From positions 1 through 15,158 of the forward strand of contig CAYZIC010000056.1 in NCBI GenBank assembly GCA_964478335.1: a stretch of DNA of 15,158 nt. Reading direction: 5' to 3'. This stretch comes from CAYZIC01 sp964478335 (GTDB taxonomy: Bacteria; Verrucomicrobiota; Kiritimatiellia; RFP12; DVOR01). The translations under genes and the position numbers were made by a program. Under the pieces are notes generated by a model, which had not been told where the DNA came from, searched no databases, and saw only the letters and a list, made by a program, of their open reading frames with translations. This document shows, piece by piece, positions 1-5,828 of the stretch. Within the stretch, counting starts at the first letter, position 1; each line of letters starts with the position of its first letter.

Positions 1-1
1 C

Positions 2-643
2 AACCCCACCCAAATGCCCGACGTCACCCGTATTGACCACATTGATGAACCGATGATCAAGGCGCGCATCATTACCGCCACCGATTGCATGGGCGATATG
101 ATGCGCCTAGTGATGGAGCGCCGCGGCACTGTACTTGAGACTGAAACCCTCGATGCCAAGCGCGTCATCCTCATCTGCATCCTCCCGCTCAACGAAATCC
201 TCATCGATTTCCACGATACCCTCAAGTCAATCTCCCATGGTTACGCCTCTATGGACTACGAGCCTTATGATTACCAAGAGAGTGACATCGTTCGCATGGA
301 TATCTTGCTCAATAGCGAACCCGTCGACGCATTCTCTTGCATGGTTCACCGCGACCGTGCCGTTGCTCGCGGCAAGCAAATGTGCAAATCTCTCGCAGAA
401 ACGATCCCGCCGCACATGTTTAAGATCCCAGTCCAAGCCTGCATCGGCCGCACCATCATTGCCCGTGAAGACATCAGACCTTTCCGTAAAGACGTGACCG
501 CCAAGCTTTATGGCGGCGACGTCACCCGTAAGCAAAAGCTCCTCAAAAAGCAAGCCGAGGGTAAAAAACGCATGAAGGAATTCGGTTCTGTTAACGTCCC
601 ACAATCCGCCTTCATCGCCGTGCTCAAAGGCACCAGCGAGTAG
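2..643 (+). CDS. lepA: Elongation factor 4 (LepA), C-terminal part
   Basis: Translational GTPase that back-translocates or remodels stalled ribosomes; only its 3' end is here. The frame is open from base 2, so the gene begins upstream of the window, and the internal ATG at 14 is not its start. About 213 residues are visible. They cover the end of the EF-G-like domain V (GYASMDYEPYDY, then DILLNSEPVDAFS and HRDRA) and the LepA-specific C-terminal domain (RKDVTAKLYGGDVTRKQKLL, EGKKRMKEFGSV, VPQSAFIAVLK). These blocks are diagnostic of EF4 and separate it from EF-G and BipA. The C-terminus is full length, ending at TAG 641-643. No hairpin with a T-tract follows, so where its transcript ends is unclear. 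Codons in this part are strongly C-ending (ATC, CTC). Confidence 0.96.
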   Translation, partial: NPTQMPDVTRIDHIDEPMIKARIITATDCMGDMMRLVMERRGTVLETETLDAKRVILICILPLNEILIDFHDTLKSISHGYASMDYEPYDYQESDIVRMDILLNSEPVDAFSCMVHRDRAVARGKQMCKSLAETIPPHMFKIPVQACIGRTIIAREDIRPFRKDVTAKLYGGDVTRKQKLLKKQAEGKKRMKEFGSVNVPQSAFIAVLKGTSE

Positions 644-665
644 GGCGACTTCATCGTCCGCGACA

Positions 666-797
666 GGCATCAGGCATTAAGAGGCTCAAATAAGCAGGGT
701 GTGGGATGCAATCCCTCCACTAGGACTATCAACTAGCACTAGGAGGCGAAGCCTCCTCCCCCGCCTCTAGCATCAGGCATTGAGCGAGCAAGCTCGC
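666..797 (+). repeat. Leader 13-mers and two hairpins downstream of lepA
   Basis: Two near-identical 13-mers, GGCATCAGGCATT (666-678) and AGCATCAGGCATT (769-781), occur here; related copies lie at 5569-5581 and 5711-5721. Between them is a perfect 7-bp hairpin, AGGAGGC-GAA-GCCTCCT (741-757). Directly after the second copy is another perfect inverted repeat, GCGAGC-AA-GCTCGC (784-797). No T-tract follows either hairpin, so they are not ordinary intrinsic terminators. No coding frame here looks real. Function unknown; a dispersed non-coding repeat is the plain reading. Confidence 0.6.
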
Positions 798-891
798 GAT
801 TACCGCTCGCCCACACCTCTGACCTGTCATCCCCTGAATCGATCTCCCCCGCAGGCCTCCCCACGCAGTCCTGTGCCTCAGGCGCCTCTAC

Positions 892-994
892 ACGGCCGCA
901 GGCCGTTCCCGCACCGTCGCAGGCGGTGCTCGCACGTTGGCTTGCCGACGTTCCCGCACACGGCGCAGCCGTGTCCGAGAGTCACCTGACTCTC
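892..994. repeat. Cluster of five back-to-back hairpins with different stems
   Basis: Five inverted repeats stand in a row: ACGGCC-GCA-GGCCGT (892-906); GCACCGTC-GCA-GGCGGTGC (911-929, one G.T pair); ACGTTGGC-TT-GCCGACGT (934-951, one G.T pair); ACACGGC-GCA-GCCGTGT (958-974); and GAGAGTCA-CC-TGACTCTC (977-994). Spacers are 2-6 nt, two of them beginning TCCC. Three share the triloop GCA closed by C-G, although their stems differ. None is followed by a T-tract. Pairing was checked base by base; the function is unknown. Confidence 0.75.
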
Positions 995-1023
995 AAATCG
1001 CCTATTAGCAGACCTTCGGACGC

Positions 1024-1132
1024 TTCCTTATACAAGGAAAGCCCCCTTCCTTAATATAAGGAAACGGCCGCTCCCTACATAAGGAGCATCACTTTCCCTA
1101 TATAGGAAACAGATCTTCCCTCTATAAGGAAG
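1024..1132. repeat. Five tandem AT-cored palindromes, about 23 bp apart
   Basis: Five imperfect palindromes of the form TTCCyt-AT-rich core-aAGGAA lie in tandem. Arms are at 1024-1029/1034-1039, 1047-1052/1058-1063, 1071-1076/1081-1086 (CTCCCT/AAGGAG, one mismatch), 1093-1097/1105-1109 and 1115-1119/1128-1132. Left arms start 22-24 bp apart. The arms are nearly constant, while the short spacers between units vary. This could be an array of protein-binding sites or a tandem repeat; nothing in the sequence decides which. Confidence 0.8.
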
Positions 1133-1240
1133 CCCATCAACCACAGCTACCCCCAGAGCCAAAGACAGTGAGGCCCACGATACGATATAGAGAGCAGACG
1201 ACTGCGTCGCGAGCTGTTTGATGCTTGATGTGGGAGCGTC

Positions 1241-1275
1241 AGCGACTCTCAGCGACTCTCGGCGACTCTCAGCGA
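1241..1275 (+). repeat. 10-bp tandem repeat, 3.5 copies
   Basis: AGCGACTCTC is repeated at 1241-1250, 1251-1260 and 1261-1270 (first base G in the third copy), followed by a half copy AGCGA. The period is exactly 10 bp, which is not a multiple of three, and no credible gene covers it. Probably a slippage-type microarray. Confidence 0.85.
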
Positions 1276-1307
1276 GCCTATAGGCGTGCAACAAGGACTG
1301 GGAGGGG

Positions 1308-1320
1308 ATCGCGCAGCGAT
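1308..1320. repeat. Hairpin ATCGC-GCA-GCGAT
   Basis: A perfect 5-bp inverted repeat with the same GCA triloop, closed by C-G, as the hairpins at 892-974. The stem sequence is different. It is isolated, with no T-tract and no coding context. Confidence 0.5.
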
Positions 1321-1350
1321 GACGACCGCAGGGAGTCAAGAGGATGTGTT

Positions 1351-1441
1351 CTTTGTGGTTAAAAAACCTCTTTCTTTCTTTGCTTCTTTGCGTTTTGAAA
1401 TGCGTAGGCTGAGATTCGTGTTAATTCGTGTCATTCGTGGA
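1351..1441 (+). repeat. Dispersed repeat, copy A
   Basis: Shares two blocks with the inverse complement of 5618-5674: CTTTGTGGTTAAAAAA at the left end, and then a block of about 44 bp at 1398-1441 that includes TGCGTAGGCTGAGATTCGTG and TTCGTGTCATTCGTGG. Copy A has about 33 extra bases, rich in CTTT, between the blocks. No open frame is conserved between the copies, so this is a non-coding dispersed repeat. It ends about 57 bp upstream of the beta-galactosidase promoter. Confidence 0.75.
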
Positions 1442-1451
1442 TAAATCCGCC

Positions 1452-1475
1452 CCCTGCATTTGATTGTATGCAGGG
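1452..1475. promoter_or_regulatory. Palindrome upstream of the lacZ promoter (possible operator)
   Basis: Perfect 8-bp inverted repeat CCCTGCAT-N8-ATGCAGGG, ending 23 bp before the -35 box at 1499. The size and position suit a binding site for a dimeric regulator of the sugar gene. It could also be a terminator-like or repeat hairpin, although no T-tract follows it. Confidence 0.45.
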
Positions 1476-1498
1476 AGGGCGAATCTTGCTGATCGGGG

Positions 1499-1527
1499 TT
1501 GACATTTGGGCTAAAATCGTTTATACT
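1499..1527 (+). promoter_or_regulatory. Sigma-70-type promoter of the beta-galactosidase gene
   Basis: TTGACA at 1499-1504 is a perfect -35 box. After a 17-nt spacer comes TATACT at 1522-1527, five of six matches to the -10 consensus. Transcription would begin near 1534, just before the assembly gap. The upstream palindrome at 1452-1475 suggests regulation. Confidence 0.85.
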
Positions 1528-1542
1528 TCTCTTATTTACGTC

Positions 1543-1642
1543 NNNNNNNNNNNNNNNNNNNNNNNNNNNNNNNNNNNNNNNNNNNNNNNNNNNNNNNNNN
1601 NNNNNNNNNNNNNNNNNNNNNNNNNNNNNNNNNNNNNNNNNN
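1543..1642. other. Assembly gap (100 N)
   Basis: Exactly 100 N, a usual placeholder for a gap of unknown size. The gene resumes inside the family's galactose-binding domain, so the true gap must hold the ribosome binding site, the start codon and about 110-130 residues. That is well over 300 bp. The 8-mer TTTACGTC stands on both sides (1535-1542 and 1643-1650). Confidence 0.98.
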
Positions 1643-4279
1643 TTTACGTCTTACGTGTATCGCAACCCAGTGGGGTCGTATCGTCGCACCTTTACCGTGC
1701 CAGATAGCTGGCTTGACCGCAGGACGGTCTTGCACTTTGACGGTGTGGCCTCGGCGATGGCGGTTTGGGTGAATGGTGTCTCTGTGGGCTATAGCGAGGA
1801 TAGTCGCTTGCCGGCGGAGTTTGACATTAGCTCTACGCTCAAGTCGGGTGAGAATACGATCGCTGTCGAGGTCTATAGGTGGTCGGATGGTTCCTACTTG
1901 GAGTGTCAGGACTTTTGGCGCTTGAGCGGGATCTATCGTGATGTGTGGTTGGTCTCTGAGGCGAATGATTCGCTGGTGGACTATACGATTACCACCACTT
2001 TTGATGAAAACTACAAGGATGCCATGCTGTCGGTGAAGACGCAAATGCGTGGATGCGCCTCGGTAACAATGACGCTCTTTGATCCCGCGGGCAAGGAAGT
2101 GACCAATTGGACGGACTTAGACCAAGTGATCACGCAACCGCTCCAGTGGTCCGCTGAAATGCCTAACCTCTATACGATTTTGTTTGAGATCGACAATGGC
2201 ATGGGTAAGGAATATGTGGCCGATTTGATCGGGTTTCGCCAAGTCCAGATCAAGGATGCAGTGCTCAAGGTCAATGGTAAACGCATCTTGATCAAGGGCA
2301 CAAATCGCCACGAGATGAATCCCGAGACCGGCTACACGGTGACGGTCGATCAAATGCGCGCCGATATCAAGCTGATGAAGCAGCTCAATATCAATGCCGT
2401 ACGCACCAGCCACTACCCCAACGCCACCGATTGGAATCGTCTTTGCGACCTCATGGGCATCTATTTGGTCGATGAGGCCAATATCGAATCTCACGGCATG
2501 GGCTATGGTAAGGAATCGTTGGCTCACCGCCCTGACTTTAACCAAATGCACATCGAGCGTGGTGTGAATATGATCAAACGCGACAAAAACCACCCCTCGG
2601 TCATCAGTTGGTCCATGGGCAATGAGGCGGGCTTCGGGAAGAATTTCCAAGACGAATACGCCGCCATGAAGGCTCTCGATCCTACGCGCCCTGTCCAATA
2701 CCGCGTCAGTCAAGCCAAAGAGACCGACATCGTTTGTCCCACGTATGTTGCGCCCTATTGGGTCGAGCAATACGCCAAGAATAAGCCCACGCGCCCCTAT
2801 GTCCTCAGCGAATACGCCCACGCCATGGGCAATAGCTCGGGGAACTTCTTTAAGTACTGGGATTTGGCCGAGAAGTATCCAAGCTTCCAAGGTGGCTTCA
2901 TCTGGGACTTTGTCGACCAATCTCTCTGGCACACAGACCCCAAGACCGGCAAACGCTTCCTCGCCTATGGCGGTGACTTTGGCGACATCCCCAATGACGA
3001 CAACTTCTGCAACAATGGCTTGGTTGACGCTCTGCGCCGCATCCATCCTGGTGCCTATGAGGTCAAGTATGTCCACCAAAATATCAAGGTGCGCCAAGCC
3101 GACCTCCAAGCGGGTACTGTCACGATTCAGAATGGCTTTATCTTTCGCAACCTTGATGGTGTCGACGGTAAATGGTTCGTCACGGTTAATGGTAAGCAGG
3201 TCGCCTCTGGTACCTTAGGCCTCTCAGCCATCCCTGCCGGCCAAACTAAGACCATCCCCATGAATGGCTGGAAAGCCATCGCGGGCAATGGCGAGAAGTT
3301 TGTTAATTTCACCTTTAGCGAACCCATCTTCGGCACCACTACCGAAATTGCCAAGGGGCAAATCGCCTTTGCCGCAGCACCGCAGCCCTGGCCCCTGATG
3401 TCCTCCCGCCGATTGCTTAGATATACGACCGAGGAATCTGCTGACACCTTGACTGTCAAGAGTGATGCTGCCACCTACGTCTTTAATAAGACCACTGGCC
3501 GCTTGGCTTCTGCTGTTGTCAACGGCAAACCGCTGATCACTGCACCCGTCAACTTTAACTTCTGGCGCGCACCGATCGACAATGACCGCGGTAACGGCTT
3601 TGTCAACCGCCACAAAGTCTGGAAGCATGCCGGCGAAAATGCCAAGCTTACCCACTTCGCTCATGCCATCATCAAAGGCCAGCACCAAGTAACCAGCGAA
3701 TTTGCCATCCCCGCTAAAAAGTCCACCGGTCGCCTCGTCTATACCTTTAAGGTCGATGGCACGGTGACCCTTGATATGCAGGTTAAGGCAGACAAGGGCT
3801 TGCCAACCATCCCGCGAGTAGGCCTGTCATTTGAGATGCCAAAAGCATTTGATTCCGTGCAGTGGTTCGGACGCGGCCCTCATGAGAACTACTCCGACCG
3901 CAAGGGTGGGGCATTCGTCGGCCTCTATTCCGCCAGCGTCACCACCCCAGAGAGCCTTAATACCGAGACCTACTCCGAACCCCAAGAGCTCGGCCACCGC
4001 ACCGACGTGCGTATGCTTACCCTGCGTAGCCCCGACACACGGCTCAAGATCGTTGCCGAGCAGCCCTTCGGCTTCAACGCATGGAATCATCCCCTCAGCG
4101 CCCTCGAAGGCCCCAAGCACATGTATCAAGTGGCGCGCGATCCTCACGCCAACACCATTTGCCTCGACGTGATCCAAATGGGCGTCGGCGGTGACAACAG
4201 CTGGGGCGCACGCCCCCATGGCGAATTCCAACCCAAGAGCGGCACCACCTATCACGCCCGCTTTACGTTGCAGCCCTAG
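1643..4279 (+). CDS. Beta-galactosidase, glycoside hydrolase family 2 (LacZ type), N-terminus in gap
   Basis: Hydrolyses terminal beta-D-galactosides with a retaining mechanism. About 878 residues are visible after the gap. The order is: galactose-binding jelly roll (NPVGSYRRTFTVP, RWSDGSYLECQDFWRLSGIYRDV); immunoglobulin-like domain; TIM barrel with KGTNRHEMNP, RTSHYPN and the acid/base Glu in WSMGNEAG (codon 2624-2626); the nucleophile Glu in VLSEYAHAMGN (codon 2810-2812); then FWRAPIDNDRG and the small-chain domain ending HARFTLQP. Both catalytic Glu are intact and the C-terminus is complete. The frame is open back through the N run, but bases before the gap are promoter, not coding. Any signal peptide is hidden. 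Substrate could also be host glycans or plant galactosides. Codon choice drifts from G-ending (TTG, GCG, ACG) near the gap to C-ending (CTC, GCC, ACC) at the 3' end. Confidence 0.96.
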   Translation, partial: FTSYVYRNPVGSYRRTFTVPDSWLDRRTVLHFDGVASAMAVWVNGVSVGYSEDSRLPAEFDISSTLKSGENTIAVEVYRWSDGSYLECQDFWRLSGIYRDVWLVSEANDSLVDYTITTTFDENYKDAMLSVKTQMRGCASVTMTLFDPAGKEVTNWTDLDQVITQPLQWSAEMPNLYTILFEIDNGMGKEYVADLIGFRQVQIKDAVLKVNGKRILIKGTNRHEMNPETGYTVTVDQMRADIKLMKQLNINAVRTSHYPNATDWNRLCDLMGIYLVDEANIESHGMGYGKESLAHRPDFNQMHIERGVNMIKRDKNHPSVISWSMGNEAGFGKNFQDEYAAMKALDPTRPVQYRVSQAKETDIVCPTYVAPYWVEQYAKNKPTRPYVLSEYAHAMGNSSGNFFKYWDLAEKYPSFQGGFIWDFVDQSLWHTDPKTGKRFLAYGGDFGDIPNDDNFCNNGLVDALRRIHPGAYEVKYVHQNIKVRQADLQAGTVTIQNGFIFRNLDGVDGKWFVTVNGKQVASGTLGLSAIPAGQTKTIPMNGWKAIAGNGEKFVNFTFSEPIFGTTTEIAKGQIAFAAAPQPWPLMSSRRLLRYTTEESADTLTVKSDAATYVFNKTTGRLASAVVNGKPLITAPVNFNFWRAPIDNDRGNGFVNRHKVWKHAGENAKLTHFAHAIIKGQHQVTSEFAIPAKKSTGRLVYTFKVDGTVTLDMQVKADKGLPTIPRVGLSFEMPKAFDSVQWFGRGPHENYSDRKGGAFVGLYSASVTTPESLNTETYSEPQELGHRTDVRMLTLRSPDTRLKIVAEQPFGFNAWNHPLSALEGPKHMYQVARDPHANTICLDVIQMGVGGDNSWGARPHGEFQPKSGTTYHARFTLQP

Positions 4280-4295
4280 CATACTAGGAGGCTAG

Positions 4296-4312
4296 ACACG
4301 GCTCAGCCGTGT
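4296..4312. repeat. Hairpin ACACGGC-TCA-GCCGTGT after lacZ
   Basis: Perfect 7-bp stem with a 3-nt loop, 17 nt past the lacZ stop. The stem is identical to the hairpin at 958-974. On the minus strand the flank CCCGC before it is also shared, so the two look like inverted copies of one element with changed loop bases. No T-tract follows. Confidence 0.65.
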
Positions 4313-4393
4313 GCGGGGACAGGCTCGTACGCTCGCCGTACGGGAGTGCCCTGTGGTCGTGTAGTAGGCTCGTACGCTCGCTCTAGCATCCTC

Positions 4394-4428
4394 ACAAGCT
4401 CTGCAATTCGCGCGGAGCTTGTTCTTTT
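4394..4428 (+). terminator. Intrinsic terminator of the beta-galactosidase transcript
   Basis: ACAAGCTC (4394-4401) pairs with GAGCTTGT (4415-4422). Three more inner pairs, TGC with GCG including one T.G, leave a 7-nt loop. TCTTTT follows directly at 4423-4428. A G+C-containing stem plus T-tract about 115 nt past the stop fits rho-independent termination. Confidence 0.72.
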
Positions 4429-4514
4429 AATGGGTGAGCCTCATTGCTGCGGTGCGGTCGCTACCTATAGGGCGCACAGCGATCGTCCTAAGCGGATCTG
4501 CCACTTGTTTGCCC

Positions 4515-4543
4515 TTGACATCGTGGAGGATCTGTGGCATACT
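4515..4543 (+). promoter_or_regulatory. Sigma-70-type promoter of the transglutaminase-like gene
   Basis: TTGACA at 4515-4520, a 17-nt spacer ending in TGTGG, then CATACT at 4538-4543. The TGG before the -10 box makes it an extended -10 promoter. It lies 28 nt before the start codon at 4571. Confidence 0.78.
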
Positions 4544-4570
4544 GCTTTCATTTAATCGGAGGATTGTGTG

Positions 4571-5515
4571 ATGGTTGGAGAACTCTTTTTGCGGGCTTTG
4601 GTCTATGTGACGATGTGGATGCCTCAGGCAGATCGTGGGCTGATAGATGCCGCTTATTTGATCGAGAATACGCAGCTTGCGATCGAGGCATATGAGGCGG
4701 CACCGTGGCATGACCAGGTGCCTGAGGAGATCTTTATGGACTACATCTTGCCTTACCGGGCGGTCGGGGAGGAGGTGGAACGCTGGCGGCCGGATTTTCG
4801 AAAACGCTTTGCACCAGTGGTTAAGGATTGCAAGACGCCGCTGGAGGCGGCGCTTGTCTTGAATCGTGACTTGTGGAAAATGATCGATGTGAAGTATAGC
4901 ACCAAGCGTGAAAAACACGACCAGGCTCCGTTTCACTCGATGCGGATCCATATCGCATCGTGCACCGGGCTGTCGATTATTTTGGTCGATGCGTGTCGAG
5001 CGGTTGGGGTGCCAGCGCGATTGGTCGGCTGTCGCTGGCGAGGGCGCCCGGGCAACCACACATGGGTCGAGGTGTGGAGTGGGGGAGAATGGTCATACCT
5101 AGGGGCTTTTGATGGGCAAAAGGCGAATGATGGGTGGTTCGCTGACTTCGCTACCAATGCCGTGGCTGGTGGCCCTTATGCAATCCATGCGGTGAGCTGG
5201 CGGCCGACGGGTCTACTCTTTTATGCGGATCCGTCAATGTCCGCAATGGATGTGACGGCGCGTTATCTCAAGCGCCCTCCTGCTGACCCGTCGATGGGGA
5301 GAGTGGTCTTTGATCTGCGTGACAAGAGTGGCGAACGCCTCTCGCGTCGTGTGCGGATCTGGGATGCGGCCTCGGGTAAGTTGCTCTTTGATCAAGTGAG
5401 TCACAATCATGCCTTTGACTTTAATGACCACTTGACTTGCGTGCTCAAAAAGGGCCTCAAGGTGCGCGTGCAGATCGCAGAGGAATCGCCCTACGAGATG
5501 GTGGTGACCGAGTAA
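4571..5515 (+). CDS. Transglutaminase-like (papain-fold) domain protein
   Basis: About 314 residues. The core has the Cys-His-Asp triad of transglutaminase-like folds: Cys131 in IASCTGLSIILVDACRAVGV, His163 in GNHTWVEVW and Asp181 in LGAFDG. The region before it (EEIFMDYILPYRAV, RWRPDFRKRF, TPLEAALVLNRDLW) resembles transglutaminase-domain proteins that I associate with Verrucomicrobiota-like bacteria. Members may be cysteine proteases, amidases or cross-linking enzymes, so the substrate is unknown. GGAGG at 4558-4562 is 8 nt before ATG 4571; GTG 4568 directly upstream is an alternative start. The N-terminus (VGELFLRALVYVTMW) is mildly hydrophobic but is not a convincing signal peptide, so cellular location is uncertain. 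The roughly 100 C-terminal residues after the core may form a beta-rich domain (KLLFDQVSHNHAFDF). It is a single-gene unit with its own promoter. Confidence 0.85.
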   Translation: MVGELFLRALVYVTMWMPQADRGLIDAAYLIENTQLAIEAYEAAPWHDQVPEEIFMDYILPYRAVGEEVERWRPDFRKRFAPVVKDCKTPLEAALVLNRDLWKMIDVKYSTKREKHDQAPFHSMRIHIASCTGLSIILVDACRAVGVPARLVGCRWRGRPGNHTWVEVWSGGEWSYLGAFDGQKANDGWFADFATNAVAGGPYAIHAVSWRPTGLLFYADPSMSAMDVTARYLKRPPADPSMGRVVFDLRDKSGERLSRRVRIWDAASGKLLFDQVSHNHAFDFNDHLTCVLKKGLKVRVQIAEESPYEMVVTE

Positions 5516-5520
5516 GCGTA

Positions 5521-5600
5521 GGGCGACTGCGCCGCCCGCAACAGGCAGGTCGCTACGCAACCGCATCAAGCATCTGACATTGGGCTCGCTTGCGGCGAGC
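5521..5600. repeat. Two hairpins and a leader 13-mer after the transglutaminase gene
   Basis: On the minus strand, GGGCGGC-GCA-GTCGCCC (plus-strand 5521-5537, one G.T pair) is another hairpin with a C-GCA-G triloop. AGCATCTGACATT at 5569-5581 is a copy of the 13-mer seen at 666 and 769. It is followed at once by GCTCGC-TTGCG-GCGAGC (5584-5600), whose arms are those of 784-797 in swapped order. The sequence TAGGGCGACT near the start also follows lepA at 641-650. No T-tract follows the hairpins. Confidence 0.6.
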
Positions 5601-5617
5601 AGGACTGCTTGATCTTG

Positions 5618-5674
5618 TCCACGAATGACACAAATGGTCACGAATCTCAGTCTACGCATTTTTTAACCACAAAG
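5618..5674 (-). repeat. Dispersed repeat, copy B (inverted relative to copy A)
   Basis: Read on the minus strand it runs CTTTGTGGTTAAAAAA, then TGCGTAGACTGAGATTCGTG, then TTTGTGTCATTCGTGGA. This is the 1351-1441 repeat with a few substitutions and without its CTTT-rich middle of about 33 bp. The two copies are in opposite orientation and about 4.2 kb apart. Confidence 0.75.
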
Positions 5675-5710
5675 TGAAACGAGTAAGCAAGCTCGCCGCA
5701 ACAGGAATCA

Positions 5711-5769
5711 AGCATCAGGCAACAAACACTCGAGCTCGAGCTCTAGACTCGAACTCGTAGGCGCAGCCT
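5711..5769. repeat. Leader 11-mer, CTCGAG palindromes and a short GCA-loop hairpin
   Basis: AGCATCAGGCA (5711-5721) matches the leader repeat. It is followed by CTCGAGCTCGAG, a 12-bp palindrome, and by AGGC-GCA-GCCT (5759-5769). That short hairpin resembles the element at 741-757 in stem and in its CCTC flank. Purely structural; no gene is supported here. Confidence 0.45.
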
Positions 5770-5828
5770 CCTCTGCTCCTATCCCGCACCCCTCCTCCGA
5801 AACAGTCGCTAAGGCTATCTCTGAACCC

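Noticed and set aside
741..757. Intrinsic terminator of lepA
   Set aside because: The stem is perfect but is followed by C residues rather than a T-tract.
780..989. 69-residue frame over the hairpin cluster
   Set aside because: Low-complexity Pro/Arg/His composition produced by GC-rich hairpins; no start signal.
1028..1339. 103-residue frame on the minus strand
   Set aside because: It crosses the palindrome array and the 10-bp repeat, has no recognisable motif, and has no supporting context.
644..1498. Remnant of an insertion sequence or transposase
   Set aside because: No transposase motif in any frame and no long terminal inverted repeats; only short structural repeats are seen.
1499..1542. 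Start of the beta-galactosidase frame before the gap, reading MTFGLKSFILLLFT
   Set aside because: The TTG start is the -35 box of a near-consensus promoter and the stretch covers the -10 box; the frame is open through the N run only because N has no stop.
2117..3109. Long open frame on the minus strand inside lacZ (330 codons)
   Set aside because: Antisense shadow of a gene with strong codon bias; the + strand product is a clear GH2 enzyme.
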